Source: an uncultured Erythrobacter sp. (GTDB lineage: Bacteria; Pseudomonadota; Alphaproteobacteria; Sphingomonadales; Sphingomonadaceae). From it: a DNA stretch of 64,000 bases. The position numbers and the translations under genes were made by a program. Each line of letters opens with the position of its first letter. Position 1 is the first letter of the stretch. Of the stretch, positions 7,622 through 15,938 are shown one piece after another. The notes beneath the pieces were generated by a model. The model made no database searches, had not been told where the DNA came from, and worked only from the letters and a program-made list of their open reading frames with translations. Location of the stretch: NCBI GenBank assembly GCA_947488155.1, contig CANKYK010000001.1:1739991-1803990 (forward strand), in the 5' to 3' direction.

Positions 7622-8118
7622 TGTCCGCTCCCCGCTGTGCGAGAGATCACGCTGAGCGCGGATGGCAGGACGCTGAGGCCGCGGCCCACAATGCCGCCAG
7701 CCGAGCTCGCGCCACTTTCAGAACGGGTGAAATCGCCAGAGCTTTGCGGCCCTGTGACTGGGGTTAGTCCGATGCTGACCGCTTGGTTCGCCACATTCAG
7801 GGTGCGGGAGAGTGGGGCTGTGACACCAGCTTGGTCAGCATCGGACATCGGCTCTAGGCCGATAAGCATTGATTCCAGGATGAGTTTGGATTGATCGGGC
7901 GCAACCGTGCTGGCCTCACCTTGCGCGATGCGCCGGGTGGCCGTGCCATAGGGCACATCGCGAGCATATACGATCTCGCCAGGGTGCTGATCTTTGTTGG
8001 AAGGGAACTCGCCCTCTTGCGCGGCGGCAGGGATGGCTGTGATGGCCAAAAGGCTGGCACCAGTCGCCAGGATACCAGCGCGGCCGGCAAAGCTTGGCAG
8101 TTCTTGTAGAATATACAT
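7618..8118 (-). CDS. Small secreted protein in the FapA position
   Basis: A 166-residue protein with a signal-peptide-like N-terminus (MYILQELPSFAGRAGILATG, cleavage likely after PAAAQ near residue 34). The mature part is Ser/Gly/Ala-rich with a short stretch of beta propensity (LNVANQAVSIGL) and no clear repeat. It is the first gene of the operon, preceded by AGGGATAGGCGAC, and it overlaps the FapB-like gene by four bases. Pseudomonas FapA is a small periplasmic chaperone-like factor in the same position. I see no sequence motif that proves homology, so only the position supports the link. Confidence 0.6.
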   Translation of the reverse strand: MYILQELPSFAGRAGILATGASLLAITAIPAAAQEGEFPSNKDQHPGEIVYARDVPYGTATRRIAQGEASTVAPDQSKLILESMLIGLEPMSDADQAGVTAPLSRTLNVANQAVSIGLTPVTGPQSSGDFTRSESGASSAGGIVGRGLSVLPSALSVISRTAGSGQ

Positions 8119-8190
8119 GTCGCCTATCCCTGTTAAATACAGTGGTTCGCCAAGGTGTACGCGGCATATTTGCCGTCAGACCAAGACGAA

Positions 8191-8204
8191 GGAGCGATTG
8201 CTCC
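8191..8204. promoter_or_regulatory. Inverted repeat in the Fap-like operon leader
   Basis: GGAGC-GATT-GCTCC, flanked on both sides by GACGA, lies about 75 bases upstream of the first gene of the Fap-like operon and about 135 bases past the LuxR stop. It could be an operator for the LuxR-type regulator or a small hairpin in a leader RNA. One short palindrome is weak evidence. Confidence 0.3.
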
Positions 8205-8338
8205 AGACGACCCGTTCGTTGAATATGATTGGAGTTATATGCCGATTCGTTTTCGGCCGCATCACACAGGTTTAGTAGTCAAATATGACTATAGAAATTT
8301 GTAAAAAAACGACACGTTTCAGTATATTACTGTGTAGA

Positions 8339-8989
8339 CTAGATTTGATAGGGTGCGAGTGTCTGCCACAACTCTTCGCGCGAGCTAACGCCCAGCTTGT
8401 CATAACAATGGCGCAGGTGCGCGCGCACGGTGTGGACAGAGATATTCAGCTCTTCGCTGATCTTGGATGGGCCGTGACCACCCAGCAGCAATTCGACGAT
8501 ATGCGCTTCGCTTGGCGTCAGGCCAAACGCCTTTGTCAGGTCGACCAGTTCAGCGCCATGGCCGGGGCTGGCGATATGCAGGCTGACCAAAATGGTATCT
8601 TGGCAAAGCCCGGTAGCAGACAGCAATACATGACCGCGTAAGGTGTTGCAGGGAATGATGGCGCTGTCGACTGCGCCCGCGTCCAACTTCAACATGCGCT
8701 CCAGGGGTTCTTTGGCGTCGGTCTTGTTGCCGACCAACCGGCCATCTATGATCGAATAGCAGTTCAGTTCTGCAATTTTCGACTTGGCCTGCTCGCCAAT
8801 GGCGATGATCGCACCAGTCCTATCGAGCATGATATGGGTGCGTTTGTTCAGCCGTTCTTGGGCAGAAAGGATCGCATCGGTGCCGTGCATGGCTCCGCTA
8901 AACGGCGGCAAGGCGGCGGGCGGAGGAACCGCACGGTTGAGTGTGTGCCCCCGACTTATGAGCGCTTGCGTGTCAATTTGCTTCATCAT
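8339..8989 (-). CDS. LuxR-family transcriptional regulator upstream of fap-like genes
   Basis: A 216-residue soluble protein. Residues about 30-145 form a sensor-like domain without a receiver Asp pattern, perhaps PAS-like. Residues about 155-212 are a LuxR/GerE helix-turn-helix: GLTPSEAHIVELLLGGHG, then SKISEELNISVHTVRAHLRH. The gene lies on the same strand as the Fap-like operon and ends about 220 bases before its first gene, so it may be read through or act on the intervening promoter. In Pseudomonas fap control is not known to use such a neighbour. The regulator-target link here is inferred from adjacency. Confidence 0.8.
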   Translation of the reverse strand: MMKQIDTQALISRGHTLNRAVPPPAALPPFSGAMHGTDAILSAQERLNKRTHIMLDRTGAIIAIGEQAKSKIAELNCYSIIDGRLVGNKTDAKEPLERMLKLDAGAVDSAIIPCNTLRGHVLLSATGLCQDTILVSLHIASPGHGAELVDLTKAFGLTPSEAHIVELLLGGHGPSKISEELNISVHTVRAHLRHCYDKLGVSSREELWQTLAPYQI

Positions 8990-9521
8990 CTGGCATTGCC
9001 CCTCTGCGGCCAGCAGCAGCCGACCTCACGCGCACCTTACCTCACGCATCGTTCCAAAAATCGCCCATGCAGCCAGAATTGCAGCACGCCTTACCGCGTG
9101 CCGATTTCTGACCCGATGGTTATATTTTTCTCTAATTGCCCTGCCTTAAAGGTTCAGGGAACGTAGCTTGCTTGCGCCCAATGCTACATGCGCTGATGCA
9201 ACATCAGAACACCCTTGAAGATTGCGCCTGTTTTGAATTGCAGTCAATGCAACTCACCCTGGATTTATAGCCATTCGTCGCAGAATTCGGGGGCTGAGAG
9301 GGCTTTTCTGATTAACAATAATGTTAATAGGCAGCGGTCAAATTTGCCGAGAATCGCAGCTTGGGTGAGGGCTGGAGAGCAGCGCGGAACGGGCACAGTA
9401 GACCAAATTGTCAAATTAGGGCGCGTCATTCGATTTCCGTCTGCGCAAAGCCCCGGAATTTCGGGCACAATTTCCAGCTCTCCGTCGGAGACACCAGACA
9501 CCAATGTTAGTTTGGAATAGG
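8990..9521. other. Intergenic region between luxR-type gene and tRNA-Lys
   Basis: About 530 bases with no convincing gene. The part near 9000-9180 must carry the promoter for the LuxR-type regulator. A 79-codon minus-strand frame (9504-9265) is open but has no ribosome site or domain. An AT-rich patch near 9300-9330 contains repeated TTAATA-like words. I see no RNA family. Confidence 0.5.
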
Positions 9522-9597
9522 TGGTGAGTCCTGCTGGGTTCGAACCAGCGACCTACTGATTAAAAGTCAGTTGCTCTACCGACTGAGCTAAGGACCC
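9522..9597 (-). tRNA. tRNA-Lys (anticodon TTT)
   Basis: On the minus strand the acceptor arm GGGTCCT (5' end at 9597) pairs with AGGACTC, followed by discriminator A and encoded CCA (9522-9524). The D arm AGCTCAGTCGGTAGAGC, anticodon loop CTTTTAA and T arm GGTTCGAACC are all standard. Length is 76 with CCA. Confidence 0.97.
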
Positions 9598-9641
9598 ACA
9601 CATGGCATGGAATCGCGCTGCAAGCAGCGCTGCCGGAGCGC

Positions 9642-10172
9642 TCACCTAGATAGAGCGCGCTGCCTGGTCAAGCGTGCATTGAGTTGGCTTAGAAAAAGTC
9701 CGCTTAAGGGATCGCGCCAAGTGGGCGCAATTGCCGCAGCGGGTCCGAGCACAAAGCGGCGTTCGTGCATGCGTGGATGCGGGATCGACAGCCGTTCGCT
9801 GGCCCATATCCCCCCGCTCCAAAGAATGATGTCGAGATCGAGCGAACGCGCACGCCAGCGCCGCCCGCAGCGGGTCCTACCGAATTCTCGCTCGATTTCC
9901 TGCAAGGTGCTCAGCAGAGCAAGAGGTGTATGCTCGCATTCGATAACGGCGGCCGCATTGGCATAAGTGCGCTGGGACGGGCCAATAGGAGCGCTCGCTA
10001 TAATGGGAGAGACAGCGAGCATATCACCAATATCGCCGAGCGCTGAAAATGCGGTGCGCACCACCTCTCGCGGCTGGCCAATGCCCGGCACGCGCATATT
10101 GGAACCAAGCGCGATCAGGTAAGTGTGAGCGCTCAAACCGGCGACCTCAAATGTCTTCAGCAATTCTGCCAT
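9642..10172 (-). CDS. folK: 2-amino-4-hydroxy-6-hydroxymethyldihydropteridine pyrophosphokinase
   Basis: HPPK transfers pyrophosphate from ATP to 6-hydroxymethyl-dihydropterin in folate synthesis, in the cytoplasm. The 176-residue protein shows the family signatures: LIALGSNM near residue 20, EREFGRTR with its Arg-rich loop, and RSLDLDIILW, holding the metal-binding Asp pair, followed by IPHPRMHERRFVL. The start lies 26 bases inside the end of the upstream amidase gene, so the two are probably co-transcribed. Length is usual for the family. Confidence 0.93.
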   Translation of the reverse strand: MAELLKTFEVAGLSAHTYLIALGSNMRVPGIGQPREVVRTAFSALGDIGDMLAVSPIIASAPIGPSQRTYANAAAVIECEHTPLALLSTLQEIEREFGRTRCGRRWRARSLDLDIILWSGGIWASERLSIPHPRMHERRFVLGPAAAIAPTWRDPLSGLFLSQLNARLTRQRALSR

Positions 10173-11025
10173 AAAGCTGCGGGCGGCGATCTCTAAAGAA
10201 GCCCATGCCCGCCCGGTGCTTCGCAGCGCGGGCGAGGTTGAGCTCTGCGATCAAGACGCCGCTCTCCTCCGCACCATATTCCGCCACCAGATCGCCCCAC
10301 TCATCACTGATGAACGAATGGCCGTAGAAATTCTGCACGGCCTCAGCCGGGCCCTCTACGCCGATACGGTTGCTGGCGACCACGGGCATGCAATTGGAAA
10401 CGGCATGGCCGACCATCGCCCGGCGCCACATGCGGCTGGTGTCCAGCTCTGCGTCGTAAGGTTCGGAGCCAATTGCCGTTGGATAGAGCAGCACTTCTGC
10501 GCCCTTCAGAGCCATCACGCGGGCGGCCTCTGGATACCATTGATCCCAACAGATGCCTACGCCGATGCGCGCGGTTTCTCCGCCGCCCAGCGGCACATCC
10601 CATACTTTGAAACCGTCATTGCCAGGACGGAAATAGAACTTTTCCTCATAGCCTGGTCCATCGGGAATGTGGCTTTTGCGATATGTGCCCATGATTTCGC
10701 CATCAGGGCCGATTATCGCGAGAGTATTGTAGTAATGGTGGCCGTCACGCTCAAAGAAGCTGGTCGGGATCGTGACTTTGAGGCTCGCCGCTAGCTCACG
10801 CATGGCGATGACGCTCGGATGCTCTGCCGTTGGCCGTGCCAGGGCGAACAGCGCCTCATCTTCCTCACGGCAAAAGTATGGGCCAGAGAAGAGTTCGGGC
10901 GGCAGAATTAGCTGAGCGCCCTTAGCTGCAGATTCCTTCACCAGAGCGCCGACGGCGGCGATGTTCTGAGCTTCGTCCTTGTGTCCAAGGGCAAGCTGAA
11001 GGGCGGCGACGGTAAGCTGGGTCAT
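10147..11025 (-). CDS. aguB: N-carbamoylputrescine amidase
   Basis: A 292-residue nitrilase-superfamily enzyme that hydrolyses N-carbamoylputrescine to putrescine in the arginine decarboxylase/agmatine route. The catalytic triad is visible: Glu44 in LPPELFSGPY, Lys117 in YRKSHIPDG and Cys159 in GICWDQWYPE. The motifs PDGPGYEEKFYF and GSEPYD are typical of AguB as opposed to other nitrilases. No agmatine deiminase gene (aguA) is adjacent, so the partner must lie elsewhere. Its 3' end overlaps folK by 26 bases. Confidence 0.9.
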   Translation of the reverse strand: MTQLTVAALQLALGHKDEAQNIAAVGALVKESAAKGAQLILPPELFSGPYFCREEDEALFALARPTAEHPSVIAMRELAASLKVTIPTSFFERDGHHYYNTLAIIGPDGEIMGTYRKSHIPDGPGYEEKFYFRPGNDGFKVWDVPLGGGETARIGVGICWDQWYPEAARVMALKGAEVLLYPTAIGSEPYDAELDTSRMWRRAMVGHAVSNCMPVVASNRIGVEGPAEAVQNFYGHSFISDEWGDLVAEYGAEESGVLIAELNLARAAKHRAGMGFFRDRRPQLYGRIAEDI

Positions 11026-11069
11026 CGCGCGGATTTACCTCGTTCTGCTACTGCCGCCGCTGTTAGCGA

Positions 11070-11924
11070 TCATTCAGCCTTCTTGAACAACAGCGTCATG
11101 CGATCGCTCTCACCAATCGCCGTCAGCTCCTCACGCCCCTCATCACCGCCAGCAAAGCTGGGCGGCAAAGACCACACGCCGTTCGGGTGATCGGTGGTGT
11201 CATTGGGGTTGGCATTGATCTCAGATGTATCGACAAGTTCAAACCCTTGACCCTCGAAATAGGCGATCAGTTCCGCCTGCTTGAGGTAACCTGCATTGCC
11301 ATCTGCAAACTCATCGCTCGCATCCGCTTTGGCGCGGTGCTGGACCACGCCCAGCATGCCGCCGGGCTTCAAAGCCGCTTTGAGGGCAGTGATTTCGCTA
11401 TCATCAATGCCCCAACGTTTGAGGTTGTGCATCATGCGAAAGATCAGCACGCGGTCGACCGTGCCATTCAGCTCCTCAGGCATCGCATTGCCGAAATAGA
11501 ACGGCAATTTCTCCGCCGGAATGCCAAGCGCCTTAGACTGCGTCGCCGCGAAAGTTTCGCCGCCCTCGCGCACGCGGGCAACGAATTCCTCGCCAATGCT
11601 GGCGCCCGCCTCTGGTGGGAAGCCAACCGCAATATAGCTGCCCTCATCGCTCACCAAAGGTGCCAGGATACGCGTGTACCAGCCGCCCCCTGGCGCATAT
11701 TCGATGACGGTGTGGTCAGGCTGCACTTGAAAAAACGCCAGCGTCTCAGAGGGATTGCGAAAGGCATCGCGCGCCTTGTCATCCGCGCGCAGATCAGCGG
11801 CCAGCACGGTCTCCAGCGCGCTGCCCTGGGCCGCTGTTTCAGCGCCGCCGCTCTCACCCGCATCAGGCGCACAAGCCGACAGGGCAAATGCGCCCGCGGC
11901 GGCTAAAGTAAGAGATCGCATCAT
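11070..11924 (-). CDS. Secreted class I methyltransferase-like protein (paralogue 2)
   Basis: A 284-residue protein whose N-terminus is a lipoprotein signal (AGAFALSACAPD, lipobox Cys near residue 17). The body is a Rossmann methyltransferase-like domain with the motif VIEYAPGGGWYTRIL near residue 75 as the SAM-binding loop and VDRVLIFRMMHNL further on. It is about half identical by eye to the next gene upstream, including the C-terminal INANP...DRMTLLFKK. Export is odd for a SAM-dependent enzyme because SAM is cytoplasmic. The protein may bind another ligand, or the signal may be an inner-membrane anchor. Confidence 0.75.
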   Translation of the reverse strand: MMRSLTLAAAGAFALSACAPDAGESGGAETAAQGSALETVLAADLRADDKARDAFRNPSETLAFFQVQPDHTVIEYAPGGGWYTRILAPLVSDEGSYIAVGFPPEAGASIGEEFVARVREGGETFAATQSKALGIPAEKLPFYFGNAMPEELNGTVDRVLIFRMMHNLKRWGIDDSEITALKAALKPGGMLGVVQHRAKADASDEFADGNAGYLKQAELIAYFEGQGFELVDTSEINANPNDTTDHPNGVWSLPPSFAGGDEGREELTAIGESDRMTLLFKKAE

Positions 11925-11947
11925 GGGTTTTCTCCTTCGTGTGAGCC

Positions 11948-12802
11948 TCAGTTCGCTTTCTTGAAGAGCAGCGTCATACGGTCGCTTTCGCCGATGCTGA
12001 GATACTCGCTGCGGCGGGGATCATCTTCGCCGGTGGCGAGGACCGGAGGCAACGTCCAAACGCCGCGCTCCCAATTGGCTGGATCTTGCGGGTTGGCATT
12101 AATTTCAGACGATGCGACCAGTTCGAAACCTGCCGCCGTAAAGACCGACAATAGGCGTTCGGTCGGAATATATCCTGGAACCGGATTATAGTCGTCAAAA
12201 CTCGCCCCTTCAGGCGCGCGGTGCTGAACCACGCCGACCATTCCATCATCCTCCAACATAGTGCGAATCACGCCAAGAACTTCATCCGCGCGGTTGCCGT
12301 TGACGAGACCGTGCATCGAACGAAAGATCAAAACGCGGTCAACCGTACCAGCCACGTCTTCTGGCATTTCATCTGTTTCAAACGCGGTGACAGCATCGGC
12401 CTCAATGCCCATCGCCTCAGCCAAGCCTGATTTGAAATTTTCAGTCCAGCTCTTGGTGCGCGCTTCTTGTGCCCGTGTTCGGTAATTGCGGCCATCGCTG
12501 TCTTGGTTGATGGCCATATATTTGCCAGCAGGCATCAAATAAGGGGCGAGCACTCGGGTGTACCAGCCGCCGCCAGGCCCATATTCAACCACTGTATGGG
12601 TCGGCTCAACCTGAAAGAACGCCAGTGTTTCAGCCGGGTTGCGATATTGATCGCGCGCACGGTCGTTATCGCGGCGCTCATGCGCTAGCACTTCGGCGAG
12701 ACTGGGCGCAGCAACATTATCTTCAGCCATCGCAGGTGTCACTGGTGACAGCGCTGCGAGACCAGCGAGAGCGGCAAAAGGGGCAAAAAATAGGGGCTTC
12801 AT
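11948..12802 (-). CDS. Secreted class I methyltransferase-like protein (paralogue 1)
   Basis: A 284-residue protein. I chose the ATG at 12802 because it has an upstream GAGGACACC and begins a clean signal peptide (MKPLFFAPFAALAGLAALSP, ending AMA). The core repeats the plan of its neighbour: VVEYGPGGGWYTRVLAPYL as the SAM-type glycine loop, VDRVLIFRSMHGL, and the ending SIGESDRMTLLFKK. The two genes lie 23 bases apart on the same strand and arose by tandem duplication. The substrate is unknown. Confidence 0.75.
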   Translation of the reverse strand: MKPLFFAPFAALAGLAALSPVTPAMAEDNVAAPSLAEVLAHERRDNDRARDQYRNPAETLAFFQVEPTHTVVEYGPGGGWYTRVLAPYLMPAGKYMAINQDSDGRNYRTRAQEARTKSWTENFKSGLAEAMGIEADAVTAFETDEMPEDVAGTVDRVLIFRSMHGLVNGNRADEVLGVIRTMLEDDGMVGVVQHRAPEGASFDDYNPVPGYIPTERLLSVFTAAGFELVASSEINANPQDPANWERGVWTLPPVLATGEDDPRRSEYLSIGESDRMTLLFKKAN

Positions 12803-12957
12803 TGGAGGTGTCCTCATTTTGATCGAACGATTGCGCCCTTCAATAGCCGCTGAGCGAGCGAAGACAAGTTGCCCATCGACCGACGTGCGACCAGAACGGG
12901 CTAATGACAAACCGGCTCAGTGTTCTTATCTCCTCACCCAACAAGGAGTTTTGATCG

Positions 12958-13485
12958 ATGGAACAGGCAATTATTGCAGGTGGATGTTTTTGGTGCACCG
13001 AAGCAGTCTTTCGCGATGTGGTCGGCGTGAGTGAGGTGGAAAGCGGCTACATTGGCGGCGATAATCCCAACCCGACCTACAAAGAAGTGTGCAGCGGAAC
13101 GACTGGTCATGCCGAGGGTATCCGCGTGACTTTTGATCCAGCGACAATCAGCCTGCCAGAGATTTATGATGTATTTTTGGGCACCCATGATCCGACCCAG
13201 CTGAACCGCCAGGGCAATGATGTCGGCACCCAATACCGCAGCGCGATTTTTCCGCTCAGCGATGCTCAGCGGGAAGAAGCAGAAGCCGCGATTGGGCGCT
13301 GGAATACGGAAAATTCTGGTCAAGCTGTGACCACGATTGAAGGACCATGCGAATGGTATTCAGCGGAGAATTACCATCAGGAATATTGGGATGGTGAAGG
13401 CCAAAAAAACCCATATTGCCTGGCGACAATCCCGCCGAAACTGATGAAGCTGCGCAAAAGCTTTCAAAACAAGGTGAAGGCGTAA
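12958..13485 (+). CDS. msrA: Peptide-methionine (S)-S-oxide reductase
   Basis: A 175-residue MsrA that reduces the S-epimer of methionine sulfoxide in proteins. The active site GGCFWCTE has the nucleophilic Cys10 and Cys13. The family blocks GYIGG, GTTGHAEGIRV and HDPTQLNRQGNDVGTQYRS are all present, as is the C-terminal AENYHQEYW. A good AAGGAG precedes the ATG. It is divergent from the methyltransferase-like pair. MsrB is encoded separately at 28.2 kb. Confidence 0.95.
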   Translation: MEQAIIAGGCFWCTEAVFRDVVGVSEVESGYIGGDNPNPTYKEVCSGTTGHAEGIRVTFDPATISLPEIYDVFLGTHDPTQLNRQGNDVGTQYRSAIFPLSDAQREEAEAAIGRWNTENSGQAVTTIEGPCEWYSAENYHQEYWDGEGQKNPYCLATIPPKLMKLRKSFQNKVKA

Positions 13486-13499
13486 CGCGCGGCTGATCG

Positions 13500-14330
13500 A
13501 TGCAGCTTGCCCGGTCATATACTACCAATCACAAGGTGCTGAGCGACGGCTCGGTAGCGTTTGAATGTTCGCAAGATACGGCCGAATGGCCCTGGCTTGC
13601 TCTACCCGCACAACATCCTCTCGTAATCCAGACTCAAAATTTCTGGACCAGTGTCGGCGCCACCGCCGCCCTGGGCACGCGTGATGACAGCAAATGGAGC
13701 GCGCTGACCTGGACGGATTGGGCGCTGGACGATCTTAATGCGGGTCAGGCAGCGCGCGGTGTCTTTGCCCTCAGCGGGGATGACGGCGAACTGGCGTTTA
13801 GAACCGAGTTGTTTGATGCGCAGGATCGCCCAATTGCGCGCATGGGCGGCAAGGGTGTTGTCTTCAGAACTCGCAACTTTGAGAAGTGGCGCGAAGGCTC
13901 CAAAGCCTCGGCCAAGCAAGATGCACCTGCTTCGATGCAGTTTGGCTATGCGCCGCGCGAGTTACTCGGCCTGACGGAACGCGAGCCGCCATTGATTGGC
14001 CCTTTGGTGGAATCGCAGGAGGGCCTTGCCGCGACCGCGCTTGTCACTAGGGAAAATGGCCTGATGCCCGGTCACCCGTTCTTCAGCGGGTCAGGCGACC
14101 ATGTGAATGCGCCGCATCTCGCGGAATTGGCACGGCAGACGGTGAGCCTCCTATGCGAAGGCTCGGCTGTACTGATTGCACATGGTGAGATGGATATGCA
14201 CCGTTACATTGAGCTGGGCACAGCGATTTCGATCACGATTGAGCAGCACCAAGACCAAACTGCGGTGCTCCGTGTCAGCCAACTTGGCCGGTCCTGCGCG
14301 GTGCTGAAGATGACATGGGTTGAGGTCTGA
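13500..14330 (+). CDS. Hypothetical protein, possibly double hot-dog fold
   Basis: A 276-residue cytoplasmic protein without signal peptide. The stretch GHPFFSGSGDHVNAPHLAEL followed by ARQTVSLL resembles the central helix region of hot-dog-fold thioesterases/dehydratases, including AfsA-like proteins. The N-terminal half (SVGATAALGTRDDSKWSALT) may be a second degenerate copy. The gene follows msrA by 14 bases and its stop abuts the stop of the convergent rsmB-like gene. The assignment is tentative; only the presence of a gene is secure. Confidence 0.6.
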   Translation: MQLARSYTTNHKVLSDGSVAFECSQDTAEWPWLALPAQHPLVIQTQNFWTSVGATAALGTRDDSKWSALTWTDWALDDLNAGQAARGVFALSGDDGELAFRTELFDAQDRPIARMGGKGVVFRTRNFEKWREGSKASAKQDAPASMQFGYAPRELLGLTEREPPLIGPLVESQEGLAATALVTRENGLMPGHPFFSGSGDHVNAPHLAELARQTVSLLCEGSAVLIAHGEMDMHRYIELGTAISITIEQHQDQTAVLRVSQLGRSCAVLKMTWVEV

Positions 14331-15581
14331 TTATTCCGGTTTCATGAACCGGGCGATAAAGAACCCATCGACCCCGCCTTTATCGGCCAACATGCCAGGG
14401 TGTGTGCGGACGTGCCCCTCTTCGCTCGGCTCTATTCCATCGGGCAGTTCATCTGCGGTCACTGGCAATAGCTTCAGCCCGTGCTCATCGGCGATGCGGT
14501 GCGCCTGGGCCTCACCTTCTTCAGGCTCCAAAGAACACACAGCGTAAATCAACGTACCACCGGGTTTCAGCCATTGGGTAGCGCGTTCGATCAGCATGAT
14601 CTGCAGGCTGGTCATCTCTTCGATCTGAGCGCCGCCAATACGATGAAGCACATCGGGGTGGCGGCGGCAGGTGCCTGTCGCGGTGCACGGCGCATCGAGC
14701 AGGATCGCATCATAGTGATGCTTTGGCTCCCACTTGGCGGCGTCGGCGCGGACGGGGGACGCCTTCAGCCCGGTGCGTTTCAAATTTTCCTTGAGCAGGC
14801 CAAGCCGCCGCTTACTGATGTCGAGCGCCGTTACGTTCCAGCCTTGCGCGGCCAGTTGCATGGTCTTGCCGCCGGGCGCAGCGCAAAGGTCGAGCGCGTG
14901 ACGACCTTCGTCATCTCCGAGCAGATGCGCGGGCAATTGCGCGGCCAAATCCTGCACCCACCAATTGCCATCGGCAAAGCCGGGCAGTTTTTCGACCGAG
15001 GTTCCGCGCGGCAAGCGGATATGGCCCGGCGCGAGGCTGACCCCGCCCATGGCCACCGCTTGTTCGGCTGTGCTGGCCAGATCTTTCAAACGCAGATCAA
15101 GTTCTGGAGGATCGGCTAATCCCGGCGCAATTTGTGCAGCCCTATTGCCCCACCGCTCCTGCGCTCGCTCAGGCAGGCTTGGCGCATCTGGCAGGGTCAG
15201 CTCTCGTTTAATCAAAGCGGAAAAGACACCATGCGCCAGCCGGCGTGGACCGCCAGATAGCAGCGGCAGGCCCGTCGCGATCACCGCATGTGGCGGCGTG
15301 TTTAGCCGTAAAGCCTGAGCCAGCATCAGGCGCAAAACGCTGCGCACTTTTACATCGTCAGCCAATCGTTTCTTAGTCGCGCTGTCGATCAGCGCGTCAA
15401 AATCGCCAAGCCAGCGCAGAGCCTCGCTGACAATCGCACGGGCCAGCGCTTTGTCCTCACCAGTGTGCAGCTTGCGAGTGGCCGCGCCCTCGGCCTGCTC
15501 CAAAGTCTCACCCCGGCGCAAAACAGCGTCGAGCATTTGCAGCGCAGCGCGGCGCGCGGGAAGTCCAGAAATACTTGGCAT
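14331..15581 (-). CDS. rsmB: RsmB-like 16S rRNA (cytosine-C5) methyltransferase
   Basis: A 416-residue protein. Residues about 5-130 are a NusB-like RNA-binding domain. Residues about 210-416 are a SAM-dependent RNA m5C methyltransferase: motif I DLCAAPGGKT (231-240), motif IV LLDAPCTATG (Cys299) and motif VI YAVCSLEPEE (Cys349, the expected nucleophile). Both catalytic cysteines of the NOL1/NOP2/Sun family are kept. The target in E. coli RsmB is C967 of 16S rRNA; the same target is assumed here. The gene converges exactly on the stop of the neighbouring plus-strand gene. Confidence 0.88.
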   Translation of the reverse strand: MPSISGLPARRAALQMLDAVLRRGETLEQAEGAATRKLHTGEDKALARAIVSEALRWLGDFDALIDSATKKRLADDVKVRSVLRLMLAQALRLNTPPHAVIATGLPLLSGGPRRLAHGVFSALIKRELTLPDAPSLPERAQERWGNRAAQIAPGLADPPELDLRLKDLASTAEQAVAMGGVSLAPGHIRLPRGTSVEKLPGFADGNWWVQDLAAQLPAHLLGDDEGRHALDLCAAPGGKTMQLAAQGWNVTALDISKRRLGLLKENLKRTGLKASPVRADAAKWEPKHHYDAILLDAPCTATGTCRRHPDVLHRIGGAQIEEMTSLQIMLIERATQWLKPGGTLIYAVCSLEPEEGEAQAHRIADEHGLKLLPVTADELPDGIEPSEEGHVRTHPGMLADKGGVDGFFIARFMKPE

Positions 15582-15640
15582 GGATCAGGCGAATAGCCGC
15601 ACTTGAAACTAAGCGCCAGCTCGCGCATTTCTAATATGCG

Positions 15641-15811
15641 ATGACAAAACAGAAATCAGAAGCTGCGAAGAATTTTACCAGGCCTGCGCATTGGGGCAAT
15701 GACCCGGTGCCTAAGCCGAAAGTGGTCGATCCGTTGAAGGACGAGCCGCGCGAATTATCGCCTACCCGCTATGGCGATTGGGAGCGCGAAGGCATCGCCT
15801 GGGATTTTTAA
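15641..15811 (+). CDS. DUF1674 / SdhAF4-like small protein
   Basis: A 56-residue protein ending SPTRYGDWEREGIAWDF. This C-terminal PTRYGDWE...G...DF signature is diagnostic for DUF1674, whose eukaryotic member SdhAF4 helps assemble flavinylated succinate dehydrogenase subunit A. The N-terminal half is short, Lys/Pro-rich and probably disordered (HWGNDPVPKPKVVDP). It is divergent from the rsmB-like gene, a common arrangement in alphaproteobacteria as I recall. Confidence 0.85.
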   Translation: MTKQKSEAAKNFTRPAHWGNDPVPKPKVVDPLKDEPRELSPTRYGDWEREGIAWDF

Positions 15812-15938
15812 CATTCCAGATTCATGGTCAGGATCGACGGTTCGCCCGTGGCGAACCGCAAGGGCGACTGCCCGCCCGGAGCGATGCGATCTATGATCGC
15901 ATGAGTGAGGAAATCACACGCCGGATGGCGTGCGCAAA

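Noticed and set aside
9265..9504. A 79-codon minus-strand open frame before tRNA-Lys.
   Set aside because: It has no ribosome site, no domain and irregular codon use; I treated the stretch as intergenic.
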